Shown here piece by piece: positions 19,982-32,195 of a stretch of 64,000 nucleotides of DNA. This stretch comes from Phocoena phocoena (Eukaryota > Chordata > Mammalia > Artiodactyla > Phocoenidae), in contig NW_027077413.1 in assembly GCF_963924675.1 (NCBI RefSeq), forward strand, positions 62,001-126,000, read 5' to 3'. Below the pieces are notes generated by a model that saw only the letters and a program-made list of their open reading frames with translations, had not been told where the DNA came from and ran no database searches. Each line of letters begins with the position of its first letter. Within the stretch, counting starts at the first letter, position 1. The position numbers were made by a program, and so were the translations under genes.

Positions 19982-21729
19982 CTCATTGGTTCTCCCTATT
20001 CCTGTTCATCTTGCACAGAAATGGCAAGCTATGCCAAACAGGAGGTTAAAGGCACTGACTCTCCAAGGGGGGAGAGTGTTAGTAAAGCATCTGGAATGGT
20101 GAACCCGAGGACCAGGATACGAAAACTGAGATGCATTTTAAATCGTTTCCCAATCACACAGTGGACGATACTCTGGGTTTCCCATGCATGTTTTAGCTGG
20201 AGGAAGAATCCCTTGAACCTGGAGAGTTGGGACCCATGGAATGGGTACCATGCAGTATGACTTCAAAGGGTCTGCATTTGCTCACCGAAACTCACCAATG
20301 CTATCAGCCTGAAGTGTCCAGCCTTATGTCCCAACCAGCTCTGGGTGTAGATGTGGTAAATCCCGGTTGCATCACATGCCCTGAGTGAATTATTTAAGAA
20401 TTGCTCTCTATTTCACTGTCTTTGTGTTTTGTTTTCGAAATTTATTTTGATAATGGGATTTATCGGATTTTCACTGCTGCGTTTCGGCCGCTGTACACAC
20501 GCTTGATTCTCTTACGGAGACATATATATCCATGGGTTTTAAGATTCTTCCTAGTCAGGTATATTCCTAGGCGTTGAATATGTGGTGTTGGGTCCATTTC
20601 GTTGAGCAAGGAGTAGGTCTTGTCTATTACATATTTGGCTTATGGAAAGTTATCTGTGCTAATTTCAGTCTCTGGTTTTATGCAGCACCCCAAGGCACCT
20701 TTCCCCATAAGCAAGCACTAGTTGGTTTTCTAAATTTGAGACCCTGTTCTTTTTTGTAATTCAGTTCATGTGTAGTCAAGTTTACATTCCGTGTATTAGT
20801 GATATCTTATGATGTTTCTTTTTCTGTGTGACGTAGTTCACGTAGAATCACCGTACCTGCATCCACTCACTATGCCGCTACGGGCCTGATGACACAGATT
20901 TCATTGCTGAGTGATATTGCATTGTACGTACGTGCCACAACTTCTTTATCCATTTTTTGCTTTCTGGGATATTTACCTGATACTGTAGACGAGCTTCTTG
21001 TGAACACAGCCGTCCCAAATATTGGGGTGGCTGTCTGTTTTTGATTTTAATTTCCGTAAGATATAGGACCATAAGTGGAAGTGCCATAGGCTGTGTTGCT
21101 TTGTTTCTTACCTGTTTCAGGAAACACCATACACTTCTCCAGGGTGGCTGCTGGCAATTTACATCCTGCCAATCAGCATAACAAGGATCCCTGTTCTCCA
21201 TATCCTGTCCTACCTTTCTGGATTTTACACTTTTTTCAGATGGCCCTTTTGCCCCGGGGAGCAGTGAGATTTCATTGTAGTGCAGATTTCCTTTACAGGC
21301 TTGCTTGGTTGGCCAAAAAGGGCGTATGCGTTTTTTCCTGAATATATTCAGGAAAAAACGCATACGCCCTTTTTGGCCAAGTGCATCATTGTCGACGTTG
21401 TGCCTCTTTTCCTATGCTTTCAGGGCAATTCCAGTCTACCCCCTGCAATCGTTTTCCTGAAATTCTGCCCCGCTTTCAAGTCCCCTTCGCAGGCTTACTT
21501 CAATATATTTTTGGAGGATACCTGTCATTTATAACTCTGCAGGTTTGTGAAGTACAGTGCCCCTGAGCTCCTTTCTTCAACTCGCTTTCTTGTGAGATGG
21601 GCACAAAACCGCAGGATTGCTTCAGGCCCTAATCTGTTTCCAGCAGGGCACACAGAGCCTTTGTTTAATTCCTCTTCCTGGTGGGCAATGAGCGTTACAT
21701 TTGCCCGTGCAGACACCTACAGCTAGTCT
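19982..21729 (+). repeat. Monomer M2
   Basis: Type A central block ('aaatattggggtggctgtc', 'gtggaagtgcc'). Palindrome 21,309-21,380 is perfect over 72 bp. First unit with the newer end marker 'tttgtttaat...gggcaatgag'. Confidence 0.95.
21309..21380. mobile_element. 72 bp perfect palindrome, mariner-MITE-like (representative copy)
   Basis: The left arm starts TTGGCCAAAAAGGGCG, the right arm ends CGCCCTTTTTGGCCAA, and the centre GAATATATTC is itself palindromic, so 36 bp arms meet without a spacer. The outer TTGGCCAAAAAG and the hairpin size recall mariner-derived MITEs of cetartiodactyls (comparable to human MADE1 from Hsmar1). A TA duplication is not visible. Copies recur once per monomer; positions are given in the monomer entries. 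Confidence 0.8.
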
Positions 21730-23477
21730 CTCATTGGTTCTCCCTATTCCTGTTCATCTTGCACAGAAATTGCAAGCTGTGCCAAACAGGAGGTTAAACG
21801 CACTGACTCTCCAAGCGGGGAGAGTGTTAGTAAAGCATCTGGAATGGTGAACCCGAGGACCAGGATACGAAAACTGAGATGCATTTTAAATCGTTTCCCA
21901 ATCACACGGTGGACGATACTCTGGGTTTCCCATGCATGTTTAAGCTGGAGGAAGAATCCCTTGAACCTGGAGAGTTGGGACCCATGGAACGGGTACCATG
22001 CAGTATGACTTCAAAGGGTCTGCATTTGCTCACCGAAACTCACCAATGCTATCAGCCTGAAGTGTCCAGCCGTATGTCTCAACCAGCTCTCGGTGTAGAT
22101 GTGGTCAATCCCGGTTGCATCACATGCCCTGAGTGAATTATTTAAGAATTGCTCTCTATTTCACTGTCTTTGTGTTTTGTTTTCGAAATTTATTTTGATA
22201 ATGGGATTTATCGGATTTTCACGGCTGCGTTTCGGCCGCTGTACACACGCTTGATTCTCTTACGGAGACATATATATCCATGGGTTTTAAGATTCTTCCT
22301 AGTCAGGTATATTCCTAGGCGTTGAATATGTGGTGTTGGGTCCATTTCGTTGAGCAAGGAGTAGGTCTTGTCTATTACATATTTCGCTTATGGAAAGTTA
22401 TCTGTGCTAATTTCAGTCTCTGGTTTTATGCAGCACCCCAAGGCACCTTTCCCCATAAGCAAGCACTAGTTGATTTTCTAAATTTGAGACCCTGTTCTGT
22501 TTTGTAATTCAGTTCATGTGTAGTCAAGTTTACATTCCGTGTATTAGTGATATCTTATGATGTTTCTTTTTCTGTGTGACGTAGTTCACGTAGAATCACC
22601 GTACCTGCATCCACTCACTATGCCGCTACGGGCCTGATGACACAGATTTCATTGCTGAGTGATATTGCATTGCACGTACGTGCCACAACTTCTTTATCCA
22701 TTTTTTGCTTTCTGGGATATTTACCTGGTACTGTAGACGAGCTTCTTGGGAACACAGCCGTCCCAAACTTTGGGGTGGCTCTCTGTTTTTGATTTTAATT
22801 TCCCTAAGGAATAGGACCATAAGTGCAATTGCCATAGGCTGTGTTGCTTTATTTCTTACGTGTTTCAGGAAACACCATACACTTCTCCAGGGTGGCTGTT
22901 GGCAATTTACATCCTGCCAATCTGCATAACAAGGCTCCCTGTTCTCCATATCCTGTCTAACCTTTCTTGATTTTACACTTTTTTCAGATGGCCCTTATGC
23001 CCGGGGGGGCAGTGAGATTTCATTGTAGTGCAGGTTTCCTTTACAGGCTTGCTTGGTTGGAAAAAAAGGGCGTATGCGTTTTTTCCAGAATATATTCAGG
23101 AAAAAACGCATACGCCATTTTTGGCCAAGTGCATCATTGTTGACGTTGTGACTCTTTTCCTATGCTTTCAGGGCAATTCCAGTCTACCCCCTGCAATCGT
23201 TTTCCTGAAATTCTGCCCCGCTTTCAAGTCCCCTTCGCAGGCTTACTTCAATATATTTTTGGAGGATAGCTGTCATTTATAACTCTGCAGGTTTGTGAAG
23301 TACAGTGCCCCTGAGCTCCTTTCTTCAACTCGCTTTCTTGTGAGCTGGGCACAAAACCGCAGGATTGCTTCAGGCCCTAATCTGTTTTCAGCAGGGCACG
23401 CTGAGCCTTTGTTTAATTCCTCTTCCTGGTGGGCAATGAGCGTTACATTTGCCCGTGCAGATACCTACAGCTAGTCT
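21730..23477 (+). repeat. Monomer M3
   Basis: Type B central block ('aaactttggggtggctctc', 'aaggaatagg', 'gtgcaattgcc'). Palindrome 23,057-23,128 has a damaged left arm (ggaaaaaaaggg in place of ggccaaaaaggg) and an extra change near the centre. Newer end marker. Confidence 0.95.
22311..23045 (-). mobile_element. Antisense L1 3' end embedded in the monomer (representative copy)
   Basis: This stretch aligns in order with the antisense L1 at 9,955-10,691. Monomer 'gctgagtgatattgcatt' matches L1 'gcttagtaatattccatt' (about 10,331). 'cagatggcccttatgcccg' and 'tttcattgtagt' correspond to the region at and just beyond the L1 end near 10,660-10,690. 'tagtgatatcttatg' and 'tttctttttctgtgtgac' correspond to the L1 3'-UTR near 10,230-10,280. 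On the minus strand it still encodes WIKKLWHVRAMQYHSAMK, against WIKKMWHIYTMEYYSALK in the young L1 at 17,661. The same segment is present in every monomer at unit position about 580-1,310. Confidence 0.85.
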
Positions 23478-25223
23478 CTCATTGGTTCTCCCTATTCCTG
23501 TTCATCTTGCACAGAAATTGCAAGCTGTGCCAAACAGGAGGTTAAAGGCACTGACTCTCCAAGCGGGGAGAGTGTTAGTAAAGCATCTGGAATGGTGAAC
23601 CCGAGGACCAGGATACGAAAACTGAGATGCATTTTAAATCGTTTCCCAATCACACGGTGGACGATACTCGGGGTTTCCCATGCATGTTTTAGCTGGAGGA
23701 AGAATCCCTTGAACCTGGAGAGTTGGGACCCATGGAATGGGTACCATGCAGTATGACTTCCAAGGGTCTGCATTTGCTCACCGAAACTCACCAATGCTAT
23801 CAGCCTGAAGTGTCCAGCCTTATGTCTCAACCAGCTCTAGGTGTAGATGTGGTCAATCCCGGTTGCATCACATGCCCTGAGTGAATTAGTTAAGAATTGC
23901 TCTCGATTTCACTGTCTTTGTGTTTTGTTTTCGAAATTTATTTTGATAATGGGATTTATCGGATTTTCACTGCTGCGTTTCAGCCGCTGTACACACGCTT
24001 GATTCTCTTACGGAGACATATATATCCATGGGTTTTAAGATTCTTCCTAGTCAGGTATATTCCTAGGCGTTGAATATGTGGTGTTGAGTCCATTTCGTTG
24101 AGCAAGGAGTAGGTCTTGTCTATTACATATTTGGCTTATGGAATGTTATCTGTGCTAATTTCAGTCTCTGGTTTTATGCAGCACCCCAAGGCACCTTTCC
24201 CCATAAGCAAGCACTAGTTGATTTTCTAAATTTGAGACCCTGTTCTGTTTTGTAATTCAGTTCATGTGTAGTCAAGTTTACATTCCGTGTATTAGTGATA
24301 TCTTATGATATTTCTTTTTCTGTGTGACGTAGTTCACGTAGAATCACCGTACCTGCATCCACTCACTATGCCGCTACAGGCCTGATGACACAGATTTCAT
24401 TGCTGAGTGATATTGCATTGTACGTACGTGCCACAACTTCTTTATCCATTTTTTGCTTTCTGGGATATTTACCTGGTACTGTAGACGAGCTTCTTGGGAA
24501 CACATCCGTCCCAAACTTTGGGGTGGCTCTCTGTTTTTGATTTTAATTTCCCTAAGTAATAGGACCATAAGTGCAATTGCCATAGGCTGTGTTGCTTTAT
24601 TTCTTACGTGTTTCAGGAAACACCATACACTTCTCCAGGGTGGCTGTTGGCAATTTACATCCTGCCAATCAGCATAACAAGGCTCCCTGTTCTCCATATC
24701 CTGTCCTACCTTTCTGGATTTTACACTTTTTTCAGATGGCCCTCTTGCCCGGGGGGCAGTGAGACTTCATTGTAGTGCAGATTTCCTTTACAGGCTTGCT
24801 TGGTTGGCCAAAAAGCGCGTATGCGTTTTTTCCTGAATATATTCAAGAAAAAACGCATACGCCCTTTTTGGCCAAGTGCATCATTTCGACGTTGTGCCTC
24901 TTTTCCTATGCTTTCAGGGCAATTCCAGTCTACCCCCTGCAATCGTTTTCCTGAAATTCTGCCCCGCTTTCAAGTCCCCTACGCAGGCTTACTTCAATAT
25001 ACTTTTGGAAGATAGCTGTCATTTATAACTCTGCAAGTTTGTGAATTGCAGTGCCCCTGAGCTCCTTTCTTCAACTCGCTTTCTTGTGAGCTGGGCACAA
25101 AACCGCAGGATTGCTTCAGGCCCTAATCTGTTTCCAGCAGGGCACACTGAGCCTTTGTTTAATTCCTCTTCCTGGTGGGCAATGAGCATTACATTTGCCC
25201 GTGCAGACACCTACAGCTAGTCT
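23478..25223 (+). repeat. Monomer M4, contains the start of the 12.2 kb duplication
   Basis: Type B. Palindrome 24,804-24,875 has two mismatches (agcgcg; ttcaaga). From about 24,380 onward it is nearly identical to the sequence 12,212 bp to the right; before that point the two differ at many sites. Newer end marker. Confidence 0.95.
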
Positions 25224-26970
25224 CTCATTGGTTCTCCCTATTCCTGTTCATCTTGCACAGAAATTGCAAGCTGTGCCAAAGAGGAGGTTAAAGGCACTGA
25301 CTCTCTAAGCGGGGAGAGTGTTACTAAAGCATCTGGAATGGTGAACCCGAGGACCAGGATACGAAAACTGAGATGCATTTTAAATCGTTTCCCAATCACA
25401 CGGTGGACGATACTCTGGGTTTCCCATGCATGTTTTAGCTGGAGGAAGAATCCCTTGAACCTGGAGAGTTGGGACCCATGGAATGGGTACCATGCAGTAT
25501 GACTTCAAAGGGTCTGCATTTGCTCACCAACACTCACCAATGCTATCAGCCTTAAGTGTCCAGCCTTATGTCTCAACCAGCTCTGGGTGTAGATGTGGTC
25601 AATCCCGGTTGCATCACATGCCCTGAGTGAATTATTTAAGAATTGCTCTCTATTTCACTGTCTTTGTGTTTTGTTTGCGAAATTTATTTTGATAATGGGA
25701 TTTATCGGATTTTCACTGCTGCGTTTCGGCCGCTGTACACACGCTTGATTCTCTTATGGAGACATATATATCCATGGGTTTTAAGATTCTTCCTAGTCAG
25801 GTATATTCCTAGGCGTTGAATATGTGGTTTTGGGTCCATTTCGTTGAGCAAGGAGTAGGTCTTGTCTATTACATATTTGGCTTATGGAAAGTTATCTGTG
25901 CTAATTTCAGTCTCTGGTTTTATGCAGCACCCCAACGCACCTTTCCCCATAAGCAAGCACTAGTTGGTTTTCTAAATTTGAGACCCAGTTCTGTTTTGTA
26001 ATTCAGTTCATGTGTAGTCAAGTTTACATTCCGTGTATTAGTGATATCTTATGATGTTTCTTTTTCTGTGTGATGTAGTTCACGTAGAATCACCGTACCT
26101 GCATCCATTCACTATGCCGCTACGGGCCTGATGACACAGATTTCTTTGCTGAGTGATATTGCATTGTATGTACGTGCCAAAACTTCTTTATCCAATTTTT
26201 GCTTTCTGGGATATTTACCTGATACTGTAGACGAGCTTCTTGTGAACACAGCCATCCCAAACTTTGGGGTGGCTCTATGTTTTTGATTTTAATTTCCCTA
26301 AGGAATAGGACCATAAGTGCAATTGCCATAGGCTGTGTTGCTTTATTTCTTACGTGTTTCAGGAAACACCATACACTTCTCCAGGGTGGCTGCTGGCAAT
26401 TTACGTCCTGCCAATCAGCATAACAAGGCTCCCTGTTCTCCATATCCTGTCCTACCTTTCTGGATTTTACACTTTTTTCAGATGGCCCTTTTGCCCGGGG
26501 GGCAGTGAGACTTCATTGTAGTGCAGATTTCCTTTACAGGCTTGCTTGGTTGGCCAAAAAGGGCGTATGCGTGTTTTCCTGAATATATTCAGGAAAAAAC
26601 GCATACGCCCTTTTTGGCCAAGTGCATCATTGTCGACGTTCTGCCTCTTTTCCTATGCTTTCAGGGCAATTCCAGTCTACCCCCTGCAATCGTTTTCCTG
26701 AAATTCAGCCCCGCTTTCAAGTCCCCTTCGCAGGCTTACTTCAATATATTTTTGGAGGATAGCTGTCATTTATAACTCTGCAGGTTTGTGAAGTACAGTG
26801 CCCCTGAGCTCCTTTCTTCAACTCGCTTTCTTGTGAGCTGGGCACAAAACCGCAGGATTGCTTCAGGCCCTAATCTGTTTCCAGCAGGGCACACTGAGCC
26901 TTTGTTTAATTCCTCCTCCTGGTGGGCAATGAGCGTTACATTTGCCCGTGCAGACACCTACAGCTAGTCT
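25224..26970 (+). repeat. Monomer M5
   Basis: Type B with the private change 'gtggttttgggtcc'. Palindrome 26,550-26,621 has one mismatch (gcgtgttttcc). Newer end marker. Duplicated as 37,436-39,182. Confidence 0.95.
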
Positions 26971-28693
26971 CTCATTGGTTCTCCCTATTCCTGTTCATCT
27001 TGCACAGAAATGGCAAGCTGTGCCAAACAGGAGGTTAAAGGCACTGACTCTCCAAGCGGGGAGAGTGTTAGTAAAACATCTGGAATGGTGAACCCGAGGA
27101 CCAGGATACGAAAACTGAGATGCATTTTAAATCGTTTCCCAATCACACGGTGGACGATACTCTGGGTTTCCCATGCATGTTTTAGCTGGAGGAAGTATGC
27201 CTTGAACCTGGAGAGTTGGGACCCATGGAATCGGTACCATGCAGTATGATTTCAAAGGGTCTGCATTTGCTCACCGAAACTCACCAGTGCTATCAGCCTG
27301 AAGTGTCCAGCCTTATGTCTCAACCAGCTCTGGGTGTAGATGTGGTCAATCCCGGTTGCATCACATGCCCTGAGTGAATTATTTAAGAATTGCTCTCTAT
27401 TTCACTGTCTTTGTGTTTTGTTTTCGAAATTTATTTTGATAATGGGATTTATCGGATTTTCACTGCTGCATTTCCGCCGCTGTACACATGCTTGATTCTC
27501 TTACGGAGACATATATATCCATGGGTTTTAAGATTCTTCCTAGTCAGGTATATTCCTAGGCGTTGAATATGTGGTGTTGAGTCCATTTCGTTGAGCAAGG
27601 AGTAGGTCTTGTCTATTACATATTTGGCTTATGGAATGTTATCTGTGCTAATTTCAGTCTCTGGTTTTATGCAGCACCCCAACGCACCTTTCCCCATAAG
27701 CAAGCACTAGTTGGTTTTCTAAATTTGAGACCCTGTTCTGTTTTGTAATTCAGTTCATGTGTAGTCAAGTTTACATTCCGTGTATTAGTGATATCTTATG
27801 ATGTTTCTTTTTCTGTGTGACGTAGTTCACGTAGAATCACCGTACCTGCATCCACTTACTATCCCGCTACGGGCCTGATGACACAGATTTCATTGCTGAG
27901 TGATATTGCATTGCAGGTACGTGCCACAACTTCTTTATCCATTTTTTGCTTTCTGGGATATTTACCTGATACTGTAGACGAGCTTCTTGTGAACACAGCC
28001 GTCCCAAATATTGGGGTGGCTGTCTGTTTTTGATTTTAATTTCCGTAAGCTATAGGACCATAAGTGGAAGTGCCATAGGCTGTGTTGCTTTGTTTCTTAC
28101 GTGTTTCTGGAAACACCATACACTTCTCCAGGGTGGCTGCTGGCAATTTACATCCTGCCAATCAGCATAACAAGGCTCCCTGTTCTCCATATCCTGTCCT
28201 ACATTTCTGGATTTTACACTTTTTTCAGATGGCCCTTTTGCCCGGGGGGGCAGTGAGATTTCATTGTAGTGCAGATTTCCTTTACAGGCTTGCTTGGTTG
28301 GCCAAATATATTCAGGAAAAAACACATACGCCCTTTTTGGCCAAGTGCATCATTGTCGACGTTGTGCCTCTTTTCCTATGCTTTCAGGGCAATTCCAGTC
28401 TACCCCCTGCAATCGTTTTCCTGAAATTCAGCCCCGCTATCAAGTCCCCTTCGCAGGCTTACTTCAATATATTTTTGGAGGATAGCTGTCATTTATAACT
28501 CTGCAGGTTGGTGAAGTACAGTGCCCCTGAGCTCCTTTCTTCAACTCGCTTTCTTGTGAGCTGGGCACAAAACCGCAGGATTGCTTCAGGCCCTAATCTG
28601 TTTCCAGCAGGGCACACTGAGCCTTTGTTTAATTCCTCTTCCTGGTGGGCAATTAGCGTTACATTTGCCCGTGCAGACACCTACAGCTAGTCT
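26971..28693 (+). repeat. Monomer M6, short (1,723 bp)
   Basis: Type A. The palindrome is reduced to 47 bp (28,298-28,344): 25 bp of the left arm and centre are deleted, leaving 'ttggccaaatatattcagg'. Duplicated as 39,183-40,905. Confidence 0.95.
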
Positions 28694-30440
28694 CTCATTG
28701 GTTCTCCCTATTCTTGTTCGTCTTGCACAGAAATGGCAAGCTGTGCCAAACACGAGGTTAAAGGCACTGACTCTCCAAGCGGGGAGAGTGTTAGTAAAGC
28801 ATCTGGAACGGTGATCACGAGGACCAGGATACGAAAACTGAGATGCATTTTAAATCGTTTCCCAATCACACGGTGGACGATACTCTGGATTTCCCATGCA
28901 TGTTTTATCTAGAGGAAGAATGCCTTGATCCTGGACAGTTGGGACACATGGAATGGGTACCATGCAGTATGACTTCAAAGGGTCTGCATTTGCTCACCGA
29001 AACTCACCAATGCTATCAGCCTGAAGTGTCCAGCCTTATGTCTCAACCAGCTCTGGGTGTAGATGTGGTCAATCCCGGTTGCATCACATGCCCTTAGTGA
29101 ATTAGTTAAGAATTGCTCTCTATTTCACTGTCTTTGTGTTTTGTTTTCGAAAGTTATTTTGATAATGGGATTTATCGGATTTTCACTGCTGCGTTTCGGC
29201 CGCTGTACACACGCTTGATTCTCTTACGGAGACATATATATCCATGGGTTTTAAGATTCTTCCTAGTCAGGTATATTCCTAGGCGTTGAATATGTGGTGT
29301 TGGGTCCATTTCGTTGAGCAAGGAGTAGGTCTTGTCTATTACATATTTGGCTTATGGAAAGTTATCTGTGCTAATTTCAGTCTCTGGTTTTATGCAGCAC
29401 CCCAAGGTACCTTTCCCCATAAGCAAGCACTAGTTGGTTTTCTAAATTTGAGACCCTGTTCTTTTTTGTAATTCAGTTCATGTGTAGTCAAGTTTACATT
29501 CCGTGTATTAGTGATATCTTATGATGTTTCTTTTTCTGTGTGACGTAGTTCACGTAGAATCACCGTACCTGCATCCACTCACTATGCCGCTACGGGCCTG
29601 ATGACACAGATTTCATTGCTGAGTGATATTGCATTGTACGTACGTGCCACAACTTCTTTATCCATTTTTTGCTTTCTGGGATATTTACCTGATACTGTAG
29701 ACGAGCTTCTTGTGAACACAGCCGTCCCAAATATTGGGGTGGCTGTCTGTTTTTGATTTTAATTTCCGTAAGCTATAGGACCATAAGTGGAAGTGCCATA
29801 GGCTGTGTTGCTTTATTTCTTACGTTTTTCCGGAAACACCATACACTTCTCCAGGGTGGCTGTTGGCAATTTACATCCTGCCAATCAGCATAACAAGGCT
29901 CCCTGTTCTCCATATCCTGTCCCACCATTCTGGATTTTACCCTTTTTTCAGATGGCCCTCTTGCCCGGGGGGCAGTGAGACTTCATTGTAGTGCAGATTT
30001 CCTTTACAGGCTTGCTTAGTTGGCCAAAAAGGGCGTATGGGTTTTTTCCTGAATATATTCAGGAAAAAACGCATACGCCCTTTTTGGCCAAGTGCATCAT
30101 TGTCGACGTTCTGCCTCTTTTCCTATGCTTTCAGGGCAATTCCAGTCTACCCCCTGCAATCGTTTTCCTGAAATTCTGCCCCGCTTTCAAGTCCCCTTCG
30201 CAGGCTTACTTCAATATATTTTTGGAGGATAGCTGTCATTTATAACTCTGCAGGTTTGTGAATTACAGTGCCCCTGAGCTCCTTTCTTCAACTCGCTTTC
30301 TTGTGAGCTGGGCACAAAACCGCAGGGTTGCTTCAGGCCCTAATCTGTTTCCTGCAGGGCATGCTGAGCCTTTGGTTAATTCCTCTTCCTGGTGGGAAAT
30401 GAGCGTTACATTTGCCCGTGCAGACACCTACAGCTAGTCT
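28694..30440 (+). repeat. Monomer M7
   Basis: Type A with 'cgtttttccggaaac'. Palindrome 30,020-30,091 has one mismatch (tatgggttttttcc). Older end marker 'tttggttaat'. Duplicated as 40,906-42,652. Confidence 0.95.
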
Positions 30441-32195
30441 CTCATTGGTTCTCCCTATTCCTGTTCATCTTGCACAGAAATGGCAAGCTGTGCCAAACAG
30501 GAGGTTAAAGGCACTGACTCTCCAAGCAGGGAGAGTGTTAGTAAAGCATCTGGAATGGTGAACCCGAGGAACAGGATACGAAAACTGAGATGCATTATAA
30601 ATCGTTTCCCAATCACACGGTGGACCATACTGTGGGTTTCCCATGCATGTTTTAGCTGGAGGAAGAATACCTTGAACCTGAAGAGTTGGGACCAATGGAA
30701 TAAGTACCATGCAGTATGACTTCAAAGGGTCTGCATTTGCTCACCGAAACTCACCAATGCTATCAGCCTGAAGTGTCCAGCCTTATGTGTCAACCAGCTC
30801 TGGGTATAGATGTGGTAAATCCCGGTTGCATCACATGCGCTGAATGAATGATTTAAGAATTGCTCTCTATTTCACTGTCGTTGTGTTTTGTTTTCGAAAT
30901 TTATTTTGATAATGGGATTTATCGGATTTTCACTGCTGCGTTTCGGCCGCAGTACACACGCTTGATTCTCTTACGGAGACATATATATCCATGGGTTTTA
31001 AGATTCTTCCTAGTCAGGTATATTCCTAGGCGTTGAATATGTGGTGTTGAGTCCATTTCGTTGAGCAAGGAGTAGGTCTTGTGTATTACATATTTGGCTT
31101 ATGGAATGTTATCTGTGCTAATTTCAGTCTCTGGTTTTATGCAGCACCCCATGGCACCTTTCCCCATAAGCAAGCACTAGTTGGTTTTCTAAATTTGAGA
31201 CCCTGTTCTGTTTTGTAATTCAGTTCATGTGTAGTCAAGTTTACATTCCGTGTATTAGTGACATCTTATGATGTTTCTTTTTCTGTGTGACGTAGTTCAC
31301 GTAGAATCACCGTACCTGCATCCATTCACTATGCCGCTACGGGCCTGATGACACAGATTTCATTGCTGAGTGATACTGCATTGCACGTACGTGCCACAAC
31401 TTCTTTATCCATTTTTTGCTTTCTGGGATATTTACCTGATACTGTAGACGAGCTTCTTGTGAACACAGCCATCCCAAACTTTGGGGTGGCTCTCTGTTTT
31501 TGATTTTAATTTCCATAAGCTATAGGACCATAAGTGGAAGTGCCATAGGCTGTGTTGCTTTGTTTGTTACGTGTTTCAGGAAACACCATACACTTCTCCA
31601 GGGTGGCTGCTGGCAATTTACATCCTGCCAATCAGCATAACAAGGCTCCCTGTTCTCCATATCCTGTCCTACCTTTCTGGATTTTACACTTTTTTCAGAT
31701 GGCCCTTTTGCCCCGGGGGGGGGGGGGCAGTGAGACTTCATTGTAGTGCAGATTTCCTTTACAGGCTTGCTTGGTTGGCCAAAAAGGGCGTATGCGTTTT
31801 TTCCTGAATATATTCAGGAAAAAACGCATACGCCCTTTTTGGCCAAGTGCATCATTGTCGACGTTCTGCCTCTTTTCCTATGCTTTCAGGGCAATTCCAG
31901 TCTACCCCCTGCAATCGTTTTCCTGAAATTCTGCCCCGCTTTCAAGTCCCCTTCGCAGGCTTACTTCAATATATTTTTGGAGGATAGCTGTCATTTATAA
32001 CTCTGCAGGTTTGTGAATTACAGTTCCCCTGAGCTCCTTTCTTCAACTCGCTTTCTTGTGAGCTGGGCACAAAACCGCAGGATTGCTTCAGGCCCTAATC
32101 TGTTGCAGGCAGGGCACGCTGAGCCTTTGTTTAATTCCTCTTCCTGGTGGGCAATGAGCGTTACATTTGCCCGTGCATACACCTACAGCTAGTCT
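30441..32195 (+). repeat. Monomer M8, recombinant block and long G run
   Basis: The central block begins as type B (aaactttggggtggctctc) and ends as type A (gctatagg, gtggaagtgcc). A run of 13 G lies at 31,715-31,727. Palindrome 31,775-31,846 is perfect. Duplicated as 42,653-44,406. Confidence 0.95.

Noticed and set aside
21280..21534. An 84-codon plus-strand open frame repeated in nearly every monomer
   Set aside because: It spans the palindrome and lacks an ATG at its upstream end in most copies (it begins GTG). Its conservation is that of the DNA unit, and there is no domain or signal.
22626..22949. A 107-codon minus-strand open frame in type B monomers
   Set aside because: It is the degraded antisense L1 ORF2 tail, and it is disrupted or shortened in type A units. 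Not a gene.
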